Shown here: positions 25,254 through 34,202 of the stretch, in pieces
Position numbering within the stretch: position 1 is the stretch's first letter
Layout of the letters: every line of letters starts with the position of its first letter
Source of the DNA: Nocardia flavorosea
GTDB taxonomy: Bacteria > Actinomycetota > Actinomycetes > Mycobacteriales > Mycobacteriaceae
Assembly: GCF_015477805.1 (NCBI RefSeq)
Contig: NZ_JADLQL010000008.1
Coordinates: forward strand, 62,001 to 126,000
Length of the DNA stretch: 64,000 nt
Direction of reading: 5' to 3'
Notes under the pieces: generated by a model
What the model was told of the DNA's origin: nothing
Database searches by the model: none
What the model saw: the letters and a program-made list of their open reading frames with translations, nothing else
Position numbers and translations under genes: made by a program

Positions 25254-26981
25254 GTGACCCGATGGTGTGCCGTCCTGACAGAGCACGATCCGGCCGCGCA
25301 GATACGCGCGGTCGGCGGCGATCCGGTTTCGGTGGCGGGCAGTACCGCCTTCGGGCTGCTGCCCGACGAACCCGGCCGGGCCGCGGGACCGTTCACCTGG
25401 GGTGAGCTGACAGCGATCGGGGAGGTCACCCTGTTCAATGCCGCGGAATTGCGCCGGCGCCTGGGATCGGACGCCCCGCCACCGGATTGCGCCGACGGTG
25501 TACTGCTGCTGGCCTGCTACGCCCGTTTCGGGACAGCGGGTCCGGCCGCGGCCGACGGCATGTTCGCCCTGGCGATTGCCGAGGGCGCCGATCTGGTGCT
25601 CATCCGCGACCACGTCGGCGCCCGCACTGTGTTCCATGCCCGCGCCCGCGGTCATTGGGCGGCGGCGACCTCCTTACGCGCGCTGCGGCGCTGGCCCGAA
25701 CTCGGCACCGGGCTACATCTGCCCGCGGTGCGCTCGTTCCTCACCTTCGCCTACCTGCCCGGTTCCGAAACCCTCCTACGCGGTATCCACGAGGTACTGC
25801 CGGGCCGGTGTCTGCGGTTGCGCACCGACGGTTCGGCCGCGGAAGAGATCTTCTGGGAACCGGCCGAACACATCGAAGACCGGCCCGCGCGCGAACACGC
25901 GCAGCGGTTGCGGGAACTGCTCGAAAGCGCGACCGCCCGCCGCTTACCGGCCGGGGAGCCGGTCGCGGTCCTGCTGTCCGGTGGTATCGACAGCAGCCTG
26001 GTCACGGCCCTGGCCACAAAGCTGCACGAGCATCCGGTGCGGTCGTATTCGATCGGTTTCGACGGCACCACCCCGAACGAGCTCGCCTACTCCGGCCTCG
26101 TCGCGACGCACTGTCACACCACGCACCGGGTTCTCACCGTGCCCGGAACCGCCGTCGCCGACCGCCTGGCGCATACCGTCGCCCTGCTCGACTGCCCGGT
26201 CGGTGATCCGCTCACCGTGCCGAATCTGCTGCTGGCCGAGGCCGCCGCGGCCGACGGCGCCGGCACCATCCTCAACGGTGAGGGCGGGGACCCGGTTTTC
26301 GGTGGCCCGAAGAACCTGCCGATGCTGATCTTCGAACTGTTCCGCGACGACCCCGGCCCCGGCGCCCGCGCCCGCGCGTATCTCGACAGCTACCGCAAAT
26401 GCCACGGCGACCTGCCCGTCCTGCTCACCCCCGGGGTGCTCGCCGAATTGGCGGACGCCCCACCGCTGACCGATGTCCTGACCCCGTATCTGCGGCAGGG
26501 CCGGATGACCGCCCTGCTCAACCAGCTCCTGCACACCAACCTGCGCACCAAAGGTGCGCACCATATCCTCACCAAAGTGGAGCGGCTCACCGCCGCCAGC
26601 GCAGTGGAGGGGCGCGCCCCGCTGTTCGATCGCGACGTCATCGACTACTCGTTCCGGATACCACCGAACCTGAAACTTGCCGGTACCACGGAGAAGTGGA
26701 TCCTGAAGGAAGCCGTCCGCGATCTGCTGCCCGCGACCATCGTGGACCGGCCGAAAAGCGGAATGCGAGTGCCGGTGCAGCAGTGGCTCACCGGCCCGCT
26801 CGCCGAACTGGGCAACGATCTGCTCTTCGGTCCGAGCGCGCGGGCCCGCGATCTGTTCCGCGCCGATACGCTGCGCGCCTGGCTGCGCGGTGACGGCTCC
26901 CTGCTGCCGCGCCACGGCGGCAAGCTGTGGCTGGTCCTCACTCTCGAGCTGTGGTTGCGTTCCTTCGAGGTGGGCCCCTGA
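25254..26981 (+). CDS. Asparagine synthetase-like amide ligase without the glutaminase cysteine
   Basis: A 575-residue protein with the AsnB layout. An Ntn-hydrolase-like half spans about residues 1-200 (FALAIAEGADLVLIRDHVGART), and an ATP-pyrophosphatase half follows with the PP-loop LLSGGIDSS (S242-S247), NGEGGDPVFGG and a C-terminal KWILKEAVRDLLP segment. Active AsnB begins M-C; here it begins MTRWC, so the nucleophile at position 2 is absent and glutamine hydrolysis is unlikely. Beta-lactam synthetase and lasso-peptide cyclases show the same loss and form intramolecular amides by adenylation. Its position between a membrane protein and a cupin gene suggests a biosynthetic or modifying role. 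Confidence 0.85.
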   Translation: MTRWCAVLTEHDPAAQIRAVGGDPVSVAGSTAFGLLPDEPGRAAGPFTWGELTAIGEVTLFNAAELRRRLGSDAPPPDCADGVLLLACYARFGTAGPAAADGMFALAIAEGADLVLIRDHVGARTVFHARARGHWAAATSLRALRRWPELGTGLHLPAVRSFLTFAYLPGSETLLRGIHEVLPGRCLRLRTDGSAAEEIFWEPAEHIEDRPAREHAQRLRELLESATARRLPAGEPVAVLLSGGIDSSLVTALATKLHEHPVRSYSIGFDGTTPNELAYSGLVATHCHTTHRVLTVPGTAVADRLAHTVALLDCPVGDPLTVPNLLLAEAAAADGAGTILNGEGGDPVFGGPKNLPMLIFELFRDDPGPGARARAYLDSYRKCHGDLPVLLTPGVLAELADAPPLTDVLTPYLRQGRMTALLNQLLHTNLRTKGAHHILTKVERLTAASAVEGRAPLFDRDVIDYSFRIPPNLKLAGTTEKWILKEAVRDLLPATIVDRPKSGMRVPVQQWLTGPLAELGNDLLFGPSARARDLFRADTLRAWLRGDGSLLPRHGGKLWLVLTLELWLRSFEVGP

Positions 26982-27031
26982 ACCTTGCCGCGCCGTTTCC
27001 CGTCACTGTTCGAAATCAGGAGCCCGCACCG

Positions 27032-27784
27032 ATGTCCGCACCGCACACCCCGCCCCCGCTCAAACAGCAGGCCGACGCCGACAACGAGATCCACGATGTC
27101 GGCGCGTTCCGGGATGCGGGCCGCAATGCCGTCACCCCGGTCGCGCAGTTCGAGGAGCAGGTCGCGCTGGCTGTGGTGAACGCCTTCGCCGATATCGTCA
27201 CCCGCGCCAAACAGAGCCGGGCGGCGACGGTCCCGGACTCCGACGGCATCGTCCGCTCCCAGACTTTCGAGGAGGGCGATGTGTACATGATCGAGAAACC
27301 GTTCGACGGCTTCTTCGCCGACCGCTACATCATGGACTTCTACGATGTCGCCGAACGCGATATCTGCTCGCGGATGCACCTGCACACCGGGCTGCGTTTC
27401 GTGCGAATGATGACCGGTCCCGAGACCCGCATCCGGGTCGGAAGCCTCTCGCCGTTCGAGATCACCGATATCCCCGGCGTCACACCGTTCCGCCCGGCCA
27501 CCTTCGAAGACGATCTGCCCGACGCCCCCGCCGGTGTGCACCGCACCCGCTACAACCTGATCGTGCCGCCCTGTTCCTTCGTGGATATGCAGATCCCGCG
27601 TGGAGTGAGCCACCAGTTCAACGCGATCGGCCCGCACGCGGTGATCGATTCGGTGCACCCGGAGGAATCCATCGAGGTCTTCCGCGAACAGATGTCGGGC
27701 TACAAGATGATGGCCCAGACGGTCTTCCTCGCCGACGAGCTCCCCGCCGCCGCCACCTGCCTCGATACCGTCACCGATCGCTGA
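27032..27784 (+). CDS. Cupin-like protein, unknown function
   Basis: A 250-residue soluble protein. A likely metal site is formed by MHLHTG (H116, H118) and, on later strands, IPRGVSHQFNAIGPH (H194, H202) and H209. That matches the spacing of two cupin motifs separated by a long insert. It has no signal peptide or membrane segment. ATG 27032 is preceded by CAGGAG at 27017. The gene is 50 bp behind the AsnB-like ligase and is probably the last of the operon. Cupin enzymes include oxygenases and epimerases, and the reaction cannot be predicted. Confidence 0.6.
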   Translation: MSAPHTPPPLKQQADADNEIHDVGAFRDAGRNAVTPVAQFEEQVALAVVNAFADIVTRAKQSRAATVPDSDGIVRSQTFEEGDVYMIEKPFDGFFADRYIMDFYDVAERDICSRMHLHTGLRFVRMMTGPETRIRVGSLSPFEITDIPGVTPFRPATFEDDLPDAPAGVHRTRYNLIVPPCSFVDMQIPRGVSHQFNAIGPHAVIDSVHPEESIEVFREQMSGYKMMAQTVFLADELPAAATCLDTVTDR

Positions 27785-27805
27785 CCCCTACCGGCCGCAC
27801 GACCG

Positions 27806-27940
27806 TTGGGGCCCACCGGTTGCCACGTTACCGCGGTCATCACCGGCGGAACCCGCAGTATCGGGCTCGCGCCGGCCGAGGGCGTCGCCTGCGCAGGCGC
27901 AGAGATTGTGGTGGCGAGCCGAACCCCCTCGACTCCGCAG
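27806..27940 (+). pseudogene. N-terminal remnant of a short-chain dehydrogenase
   Basis: The plus frame from 27806 reads like the first 45 residues of an SDR: AVITGGTRSIGLAPAEG gives the TGxxxGxG dinucleotide motif, followed by the strand AEIVVASR. After about 27940 similarity stops and the frame runs into the antisense of the intact SDR gene. No catalytic YxxxK part is found nearby. It is probably a truncated duplicate or an insertion scar. Confidence 0.5.
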
Positions 27941-27988
27941 CGTCTCGGCCTGTGGCCGAGACGGCACCGGCGCAGCACCCGGAACCGC

Positions 27989-28747
27989 TCAGATGACCGT
28001 CTGACCACCGTCGATTGTCAGGACGGCCCCGGTCGTATTGCGGGCTGTGTCGGCGGTGAGGAAGGCGATTGCCGCCGCGATCTCGCCTGGTCGAGATCCC
28101 TTTCCGGTCAGCGGTGCAAGGCGGCCGAGGAGATCGGCGTCGACGTCGGGCCCGAACCCGCCCCCACCGGCGGTCATGGGGGTGAGCACATGCCCGGGGC
28201 ATACCGCGTTCACTCGGACACCGCGGCGCGAGTACTCGGCCGCGAGTGCCTTCGTCAGTCCGATGACGCCCGCTTTGGAAGCGCTGTAGGCGGCACCGTA
28301 GGGAACCCCGATCAGACCGGCGGTGGAGGCCACATTCACGATGCTTCCCCCGGTTTCGAGGAGATGGGGGATCACGCGTTTGCTGATGTAGAACGGGCCG
28401 TTGAGGTTGACTGCCAGTACTTTCTGCCAGGTGGCATCAGGAAGGTCCTCGGTCGGCCCGTTGCCGAGAACTCCCGCGATATTGCACACGATATCCAGTT
28501 TGCCGAGCTGGTCCACCGCGCGTTCGACGAGGTGCGTGCACGAATCCGGGTCCGCGGTGTCGCACGGCACGGCGAAGACTTCGCCCGGCCCTTCGGCCGC
28601 CAATGCGCGCGTGGCAGCCTGCAGTCCGTCTTCGTCGATATCGGCGGCGACGATATCGGCGCCGTTGCGGGCGAACAATTCCGCTGTGGCGTATCCGATT
28701 CCCGAGGCAGCGCCGGTGATCAGCACTGATTTTCCTGAATAGGTCAT
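27989..28747 (-). CDS. Short-chain dehydrogenase/reductase (classical SDR)
   Basis: A 252-residue oxidoreductase. TGAASGIG (11-18) binds the cofactor and the acidic D37 after strand 2 (VAADIDED) favours NAD(H). CNIAG occupies the NNAG position. The catalytic triad is S-(GAA)YSASK with NVASTAGLIG, and CPGHVLTPM and a C-terminal LTIDGGQTVI follow. The gene is convergent with the preceding remnant and 70 bp from the lipoprotein gene, both reading minus. An IclR regulator lies beyond. The substrate is unknown; similar SDRs act on steroids, sugars or hydroxy acids. Confidence 0.88.
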   Translation of the reverse strand: MTYSGKSVLITGAASGIGYATAELFARNGADIVAADIDEDGLQAATRALAAEGPGEVFAVPCDTADPDSCTHLVERAVDQLGKLDIVCNIAGVLGNGPTEDLPDATWQKVLAVNLNGPFYISKRVIPHLLETGGSIVNVASTAGLIGVPYGAAYSASKAGVIGLTKALAAEYSRRGVRVNAVCPGHVLTPMTAGGGGFGPDVDADLLGRLAPLTGKGSRPGEIAAAIAFLTADTARNTTGAVLTIDGGQTVI

Positions 28748-28817
28748 GATTTCCGTCCTCGGCTCAGGTTGGTGGGCTCGCTGTTACCGGACTCCCGGCG
28801 GGTGCTTCGATCTCGGA

Positions 28818-30533
28818 TCATCCGGCGAACACCCGTTTGATCGAGAACATCCCGCCGGACAGGAACTGGCCGTCACCCATCGGAGTGATCATGCCGCCGA
28901 ACAGGTTCCATTTGCGGCTGTCGTCCGGGAACGGCCAGCGGGCTACGGTTTCACCGGTTGCCCAGTCGATACCGAGGTACTCGTATCGTCCCTCGTTCTT
29001 ACTCGCCGCGTAGAGCAACCCGGTCGCGGACGAGACCGAGGCAACGGTGATATCGCTGTTGTCCACTTCGGTATTGGTCCATACCCGGTCGAACTTCCGT
29101 TCCGTGCTGTTCCAGTGGAATTTCTGCATGCCGTGCGGGGCCGCGCGGGTGGTGCCGGGTGCGAAGGTGTTCGCCCAGACATTCCGGGCGGGCTCGGGAT
29201 ATGCGGTGGTGGTGGCCAGGACGTCCTGGCCGAGGACGGTCGGTGACAGCTCGAGGGTGACTTTCGAAACGTCCACCTTGGCCGTGCCCGCGATCCGGTC
29301 GTCGTCGCCGGCGGGAATCTCGTCGCGCCAGAACGCGACCAGGCTCGGGCCGGTGGCACTGGCGTCGGAGATGATCACCAGTTTGTCGTCGTCGGGGCCG
29401 AAACCCATGAGGGTCGGCGTGGTCCCCGATCCGCCGGACCGGGTCAGCGAACCGGCCGCGGTGGCGACGGCGGGGTCGGAGGTTTCGTAGTCGGCCGCCC
29501 AGCCGCCGTCCTTCTCATCGATCGAGAGGGCCGATCCGGTCCAGACCACCTTCAACATCCGGCGCGAGGTCACCGCATAGATACCGGTTTCGTCGATCGC
29601 GAAGTTGTTCTCGAGTTTCTCGTCGGTGAACGGGAGCACCCCGACCACGTCCAGATCCCGGTTCAGCAGGAACAGGGCCGCGTGCGAGCCGGCGACGATA
29701 TGACCGTCGTAGGTCATTCCCAGCGCCACGATGCTCGTCGTCGGTCCGTGCACGGCCGCGGCGGCTTCGGGTGAAGTGCCCGCGGGCAGCGGAGCTTTCT
29801 GCAGTTCCACCACTTTCTCGAACCGCATCGGGCCGTGCGGATCGCCGTCGTCGGTCGTTTTCAGGATTCGCATACCCTCGATGACCGAGTAGTGGAACCC
29901 GTCCTTGTCGATCATGTTGTAGGCGCCGTTCGAGATCTTCCCGTAGGTGATCCCGGTCGCCTCGGCATCCCGGCCGAGCGCGGAGAGGGCGGCGTCGTCA
30001 CCCGCTGCCACCGCCGCGTCCGTTTTCGTGAGCAGCGCGTCGAGGTCCTTCGTCGATGGCGGCTCGGCGCCCGGATAGGGCAGGAAATCGACGGGCTCGA
30101 ATTCGTCGCCGGTCGCGAAGATCTTCTGGATGCCGTACATCGTGGGCGCGAAGACGATCCGGTCGTCACCGCTGTATTTGATCGTCGGGTTGGACGAATA
30201 CGTCGTCGGGACGGATCGCACATCCGATTCGGCCAGCTGTTCGGCCACGGTGGGCCCCACCGCCGAGGTGGAATCCGACGCGGCCGAATCGAAGTGGGTG
30301 ATCGGGTATTCGGAGTCGGTCAGCCAGGGGTTCTTCGGCGGCATCTCGGCCGCGATCGCGTTGTCCTGCGATGACGGGTCGCCTGGTTCGGCGGTGCACC
30401 CGGTGACGGCTGCCAGCCCGATCGCGACCCCCATCGCTGCGAGTGACACCAGCTTGCGGCCCGTCAGCGGCCCCGCGGGGGCGTCGCGTCGCGTCGCGCT
30501 TGTGTGCCGCGAGCCTTCGAGTTTCGTGCGCAT
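28818..30533 (-). CDS. Lipoprotein with probable beta-propeller, unknown function
   Basis: A 571-residue exported protein. A Lys/Arg-containing N-terminus and hydrophobic stretch end in the lipobox VTGC, with the lipid-carrying cysteine near residue 46. The mature part has repeating strand-rich units with turns such as MTYDGHIVAGS, FAIDETGIYAVTS and SVSSATGLLYAAS. These are spaced like blades of a quinoprotein- or WD-type propeller, and no PQQ or metal motif is evident. ATG 30533 is preferred over one 60 nt upstream. It is divergent from the IclR gene by 83 bp and followed by an SDR gene in the same direction, so the three may form one catabolic unit. Confidence 0.7.
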   Translation of the reverse strand: MRTKLEGSRHTSATRRDAPAGPLTGRKLVSLAAMGVAIGLAAVTGCTAEPGDPSSQDNAIAAEMPPKNPWLTDSEYPITHFDSAASDSTSAVGPTVAEQLAESDVRSVPTTYSSNPTIKYSGDDRIVFAPTMYGIQKIFATGDEFEPVDFLPYPGAEPPSTKDLDALLTKTDAAVAAGDDAALSALGRDAEATGITYGKISNGAYNMIDKDGFHYSVIEGMRILKTTDDGDPHGPMRFEKVVELQKAPLPAGTSPEAAAAVHGPTTSIVALGMTYDGHIVAGSHAALFLLNRDLDVVGVLPFTDEKLENNFAIDETGIYAVTSRRMLKVVWTGSALSIDEKDGGWAADYETSDPAVATAAGSLTRSGGSGTTPTLMGFGPDDDKLVIISDASATGPSLVAFWRDEIPAGDDDRIAGTAKVDVSKVTLELSPTVLGQDVLATTTAYPEPARNVWANTFAPGTTRAAPHGMQKFHWNSTERKFDRVWTNTEVDNSDITVASVSSATGLLYAASKNEGRYEYLGIDWATGETVARWPFPDDSRKWNLFGGMITPMGDGQFLSGGMFSIKRVFAG

Positions 30534-30616
30534 ATCGTTCGTCTCCGGGTGGTGGCTGGATGGGCGTGGACTGCACAGGGACAATCGGATCACCGCCGCT
30601 GTGTTACAAAATATGA

Positions 30617-31564
30617 ATGTCGGATTACAATCGGCCGGGTGATCCTAAGCAGGCCGATCGCAGCGCAACAACGAGTGGTCCCGTTGAGCGGAAATCACCG
30701 CCGACCGAGCGGGTCGTCCAGATCCTCGAACTACTCGCCGACACACCCCACGAGCGCCTCACCCTGACCCAGATCGCGGACCGGCTCGGGCTGAACAAAC
30801 CCACCTGCCTCGGCATCCTGACCGCACTGACGGACGCGGATTTCCTCACCCGCGACCACGCGAAGACCTACGGCCTCGGACCGGCTCTGCTCCGCCTGGG
30901 CGCGGCGGCCGAAACCGGGCTCGCCGAACTCGATCTGGTCCGGCCCGTGCTGACCGAACTCCACGGACAGACCGGCGTGGGCTGTGTCCTGAGCACGACT
31001 CACCGGGGGCAGATCATCGTTCTCGACCAACTCGGTATCGACCTCCCCGGCGACCACCGCGACCTCGCCACCGAAAGAAGCCCGCTCGCGCCGCCGCTCG
31101 GCCTGGTGAACATCGCCTGGGAACGCGACGATGTCGTCGACGCCTGGTTCGATCGCACCCCCCTGATCCCGCTGGCCGCAGGCAGAGACCGCGTCCGTTC
31201 GATCATCGACAGCGGGCGCCGGCACGGCTACCTCATCCAGCAGCTCACCACGAACACCTCGTCGAACATCGCCCTGGCCGCCCTGCTGTCCTCGGGTATG
31301 TCGCCCCGGATAATCGAAGCGCTCCGGCAGCATCTCCCGCCCGCGGACTGGTCGGAGTTCCTCACCGCGCTTCCCGGCGACGACAGCGCAATCGTGCCGG
31401 TCGCCACGATCAACACTCCCGTCTTCGATCGGCACGGCACCCAGCGCTACACCTTGAGCCTCGTCCCCAATCGCCCGGACGCCACGGTCGCGCAGTGCCG
31501 GGAATGGGCCGATGCGGTGATGAGTGCCGCCCGCACCGCCACCGGGATCCTCGGCGGTAGGTGA
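30617..31564 (+). CDS. IclR-family transcriptional regulator
   Basis: A 315-residue regulator. The N-terminal winged helix (about residues 28-90) has SPPTERVVQILELLADTP, then LTQIADRLGLNKPTCLGIL. The C-terminal effector domain (about 110-300) contains GVGCVLSTTHRGQIIVLDQL. The IclR signature near the C-terminus is loose. It is divergent from the lipoprotein-SDR genes, which are the likely targets, and 78 bp upstream of an acyl-CoA dehydrogenase gene on its own strand. The effector is probably a small organic acid or its CoA-pathway precursor. Confidence 0.85.
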   Translation: MSDYNRPGDPKQADRSATTSGPVERKSPPTERVVQILELLADTPHERLTLTQIADRLGLNKPTCLGILTALTDADFLTRDHAKTYGLGPALLRLGAAAETGLAELDLVRPVLTELHGQTGVGCVLSTTHRGQIIVLDQLGIDLPGDHRDLATERSPLAPPLGLVNIAWERDDVVDAWFDRTPLIPLAAGRDRVRSIIDSGRRHGYLIQQLTTNTSSNIALAALLSSGMSPRIIEALRQHLPPADWSEFLTALPGDDSAIVPVATINTPVFDRHGTQRYTLSLVPNRPDATVAQCREWADAVMSAARTATGILGGR

Positions 31565-31642
31565 CGGCTAGCGTAGGTGAGCACACGCTCGCGATCGCTG
31601 CGGCAGCCCGCTTGCCACAGCGCCCACCCCGACGGAGGCCGC

Positions 31643-32809
31643 ATGTCCCAGTCGCTGTCCCAGCTGTTCGCCCTCGACTCGCTGCTCACGCCCGAGGAAA
31701 TCGAGATCAGGACCACCGTGCGCGAGTTCGCCGCCGAGCGCATCCGGCCGCATATCGCCGAATGGTTCGAGGACGGACAGCTCCCGGCGCGTGAACTGGC
31801 CGTCGAACTCGGGTCGCTGGGGGTGCTCGGTATGCACCTGGACGGATACGACTGCGCCGGTATGAGCGCCACCGCCTACGGTCTGGCCTGTCTCGAACTC
31901 GAGGCCGTCGACTCCGGTATCCGGAGTCTCGTATCGGTGCAGGGCTCGCTGGCCATGTTCTCGATCCACCGTTGGGGTAGCGAGGAACAGAAACAGCAGT
32001 GGCTGCCGCCGATGGCCGCCGGCCGGGCGATCGGCTGCTTCGGACTCACCGAACCCGATCACGGCTCCGACCCGGCCGGGATGCGCACCCGCGCCACCCG
32101 CGACGGCCGGGATTGGGTGCTCAACGGAACGAAGATGTGGATCACCAATGGCTCGATCGCCGATGTCGCGGTGGTCTGGGCCCAGACCGATGACGGTATC
32201 CGTGGCTTCGTCGTCCCCACCGACACTCCCGGATTCTCCACCTCCGAGATCCGGGCGAAGATGTCGCTGCGCGCCTCGGTCACCTCCGAACTCGTCCTCG
32301 ACGATGTCCGGCTGCCCGATACCGCCGTACTCCCCCACGCCCGCGGCCTGCGCGGCCCCCTCACCAGCCTCGGCGAGGCCCGGTTCGGAATCATCTTCGG
32401 CGCGCTGGGCGCCGCCCGCGATTGTCTCGAAATCGCCATCGAGTACGCGCAGACCCGGGAGGTTTTCGACAAACCGCTCGCCGCCTACCAGCTGACGCAG
32501 GCCAAGCTCGCGGATATGGCGCTGGAACTGGGTAAAGGGCATCTGCTCGCCTACCACCTCGGCCGGCTCAAGGACCGCGGCGACATCACTGCGGAACAGG
32601 TCAGCACCGGCAAGCTGAACAATGTGCGCGAAGCCCTCGCGATCGCCCGCGAATGCCGGACCATCCTGGGAGCCAACGGCATCACTCTCGAATATCCGGT
32701 GATCCGGCACGCCAACAACCTCGAATCCGTGCTCACCTACGAAGGCACCTCCGAGGTCCACCAACTGACCATCGGCAAGGCGCTCACCGGCTCGACGGCC
32801 TTCCGGTGA
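31643..32809 (+). CDS. Acyl-CoA dehydrogenase, glutaryl-CoA dehydrogenase-like
   Basis: A 388-residue FAD enzyme. It shows CFGLTEPDHGSDPAGMRTRA, WITNGSIADVAVVWAQ, and near the C-terminus LGANGITLEYPVIRHANNLESV with YEGTSEVHQLTIGKALTG, where the glutamate is the catalytic base. The Y-E-G-T-S-E context and overall length match glutaryl-CoA dehydrogenases, which oxidatively decarboxylate glutaryl-CoA to crotonyl-CoA. ATG 31643 has GGAGG upstream; the longer frame to 31577 is antisense-like noise. Placed behind an IclR gene but with no transferase gene next to it, so the pathway is uncertain. Confidence 0.87.
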   Translation: MSQSLSQLFALDSLLTPEEIEIRTTVREFAAERIRPHIAEWFEDGQLPARELAVELGSLGVLGMHLDGYDCAGMSATAYGLACLELEAVDSGIRSLVSVQGSLAMFSIHRWGSEEQKQQWLPPMAAGRAIGCFGLTEPDHGSDPAGMRTRATRDGRDWVLNGTKMWITNGSIADVAVVWAQTDDGIRGFVVPTDTPGFSTSEIRAKMSLRASVTSELVLDDVRLPDTAVLPHARGLRGPLTSLGEARFGIIFGALGAARDCLEIAIEYAQTREVFDKPLAAYQLTQAKLADMALELGKGHLLAYHLGRLKDRGDITAEQVSTGKLNNVREALAIARECRTILGANGITLEYPVIRHANNLESVLTYEGTSEVHQLTIGKALTGSTAFR

Positions 32810-32892
32810 CCCGGTCTGCCGAGTGTTTCGGCGCCGCGTAGGTTCAGCGTGGGCTCGTGCCGAGCCCCGAGGATCGAAAGAAGCGCGCCGCC

Positions 32893-33858
32893 ATGACAAC
32901 CCCGAATATCCCGGCCTCCGGGATTCCCGGCCCCGTCGCCACCCCGATCGTCTCGGTGAAGCCGATCGTCCTGTCTGCCCCGGATCGGGGTCACGACCTG
33001 CAAGTCCGGGTGTCCGCGCCCGTGACCGGCCGGGATCTGCCGATAATCCTGCTCTCCCACGGCTACGGCTCATCGCTGGACGGGTACGGTCCGCTCGCCG
33101 ACCATTGGGCCGCCCACGGTTTCGTCGTGCTCCAGCCCACCCATCTCGACTCGAAAACGCTTCCCTTCATTGCCGACGATCCCCGTCGGCCCCATCATTG
33201 GCGGTTCCGCGTCGACGATATGGTGCGCATCCTCGACAACCTCGATGTGCTGGAGGCTGCTGTTCCCGGGCTTACCGGACGCCCGGACCGAACCCGTATC
33301 GCCGCCGCCGGCCATTCGTTCGGCGGTCAGACGGCAGGCATGCTGCTGGGCCTGCGGGTCCGTGACCCGAGCACCGGGCGGGTCGAAGACCTCCGCGACT
33401 CCCGAATCACCGCGGGCGTGCTGCTGGCGACGGCAGGCGAAGGCGGCGAAAGCCTGACGCCCTTCGCGCTCGAGCACGCGCCGTGGCTGTCGGACCAGGA
33501 CTTCTCAGGTATGACCACGCCCGCACTCGTGGTCGCCGGCGACGCCGACAACTACCCGCTGACCATGCGCGGACCCGACTGGACGACCGACCCCTACACC
33601 CTGAGCCCCGGCGACAAAAGCCTGCTCACCCTGTTCGGAGCGGAACACTTCCTCGGCGGTATCTCCGGCTACCGGGCTGCGGAGACCACCGACGAGCACC
33701 CGGCCCGCGTCGAGCTGATCCAGCAGGTCACCACCGCCTACCTGCGGCACGCACTCGGTATCGACGGCAGCGGCTGGAAAGCAGCACAAGAATTCCTCGC
33801 CGCGGATCACCCGCTGGGCCGGCTGGAATCGACTCCGCCTGCTACCGACAACCCCTGA
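32893..33858 (+). CDS. Alpha/beta hydrolase (chlorophyllase/dienelactone hydrolase-like)
   Basis: A 321-residue soluble hydrolase. The oxyanion strand reads LPIILLSHGYGSSLDGYGPLA and the nucleophile elbow is GHSFGG (about residues 142-147). The acid is likely in VVAGDADNYP and the histidine in FGAEHFLGG. This order and the strand before it resemble bacterial chlorophyllase-like or platelet-activating-factor-type hydrolases. No signal peptide is present. The start is 84 bp behind the acyl-CoA dehydrogenase gene; co-transcription is possible but unsupported by overlap. Confidence 0.8.
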   Translation: MTTPNIPASGIPGPVATPIVSVKPIVLSAPDRGHDLQVRVSAPVTGRDLPIILLSHGYGSSLDGYGPLADHWAAHGFVVLQPTHLDSKTLPFIADDPRRPHHWRFRVDDMVRILDNLDVLEAAVPGLTGRPDRTRIAAAGHSFGGQTAGMLLGLRVRDPSTGRVEDLRDSRITAGVLLATAGEGGESLTPFALEHAPWLSDQDFSGMTTPALVVAGDADNYPLTMRGPDWTTDPYTLSPGDKSLLTLFGAEHFLGGISGYRAAETTDEHPARVELIQQVTTAYLRHALGIDGSGWKAAQEFLAADHPLGRLESTPPATDNP

Positions 33859-34138
33859 ACTCGGCGGGCCACGCGGAATCCTCGCCCGAGCCCGCTGCGG
33901 TGCCGGCGCCGGAGGCGACGCAGCAGATCTCGGGCAGGTGCCGACGTATCGACACCGGCCGGCAGCAGGCCCACTCCCCTGACCGGCTGGTCGCCTCCCG
34001 TTCTTTCGTAAATATGACTCCGGGCCCCTCGGCATCCTTGCCCGGACAGTCGAGAACCGGTAGCTCACCTGTTGCCTCGGGCGGCCTCATTCCGGCCGGA
34101 TCAGCCGTGAGCAGGCCCGTGGCGTCAAAGTTCGGGTC

Positions 34139-34168
34139 TACCGGCCGGTAACCAAACCCCCCTACACT
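34139..34168 (+). promoter_or_regulatory. Promoter with 12-bp palindrome before the long acyl-CoA dehydrogenase gene
   Basis: TACCGGCCGGTA (34139-34150) is a perfect 12-bp palindrome ending 12 nt before a TACACT -10-like box (34163-34168). It would cover the -35 region, the classic place for a TetR-type repressor of fatty-acid genes. A second palindrome, TCCGGCCGGA, lies at 34091-34100. The rest of the 344-bp gap from 33859 shows no gene. Confidence 0.45.
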
Positions 34169-34202
34169 CGGTTGAGACCGCCATCACCTCCGAGGAGGCA
34201 GT

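Noticed and set aside
24762..26981. Lasso-peptide cluster (small precursor plus AsnB-like cyclase)
   Set aside because: No RRE or transglutaminase-like leader protease gene is present, the candidate precursor is a 160-residue membrane protein, and no clear Gly-1/Asp-Glu core can be defined. Kept only as a speculative analogy.
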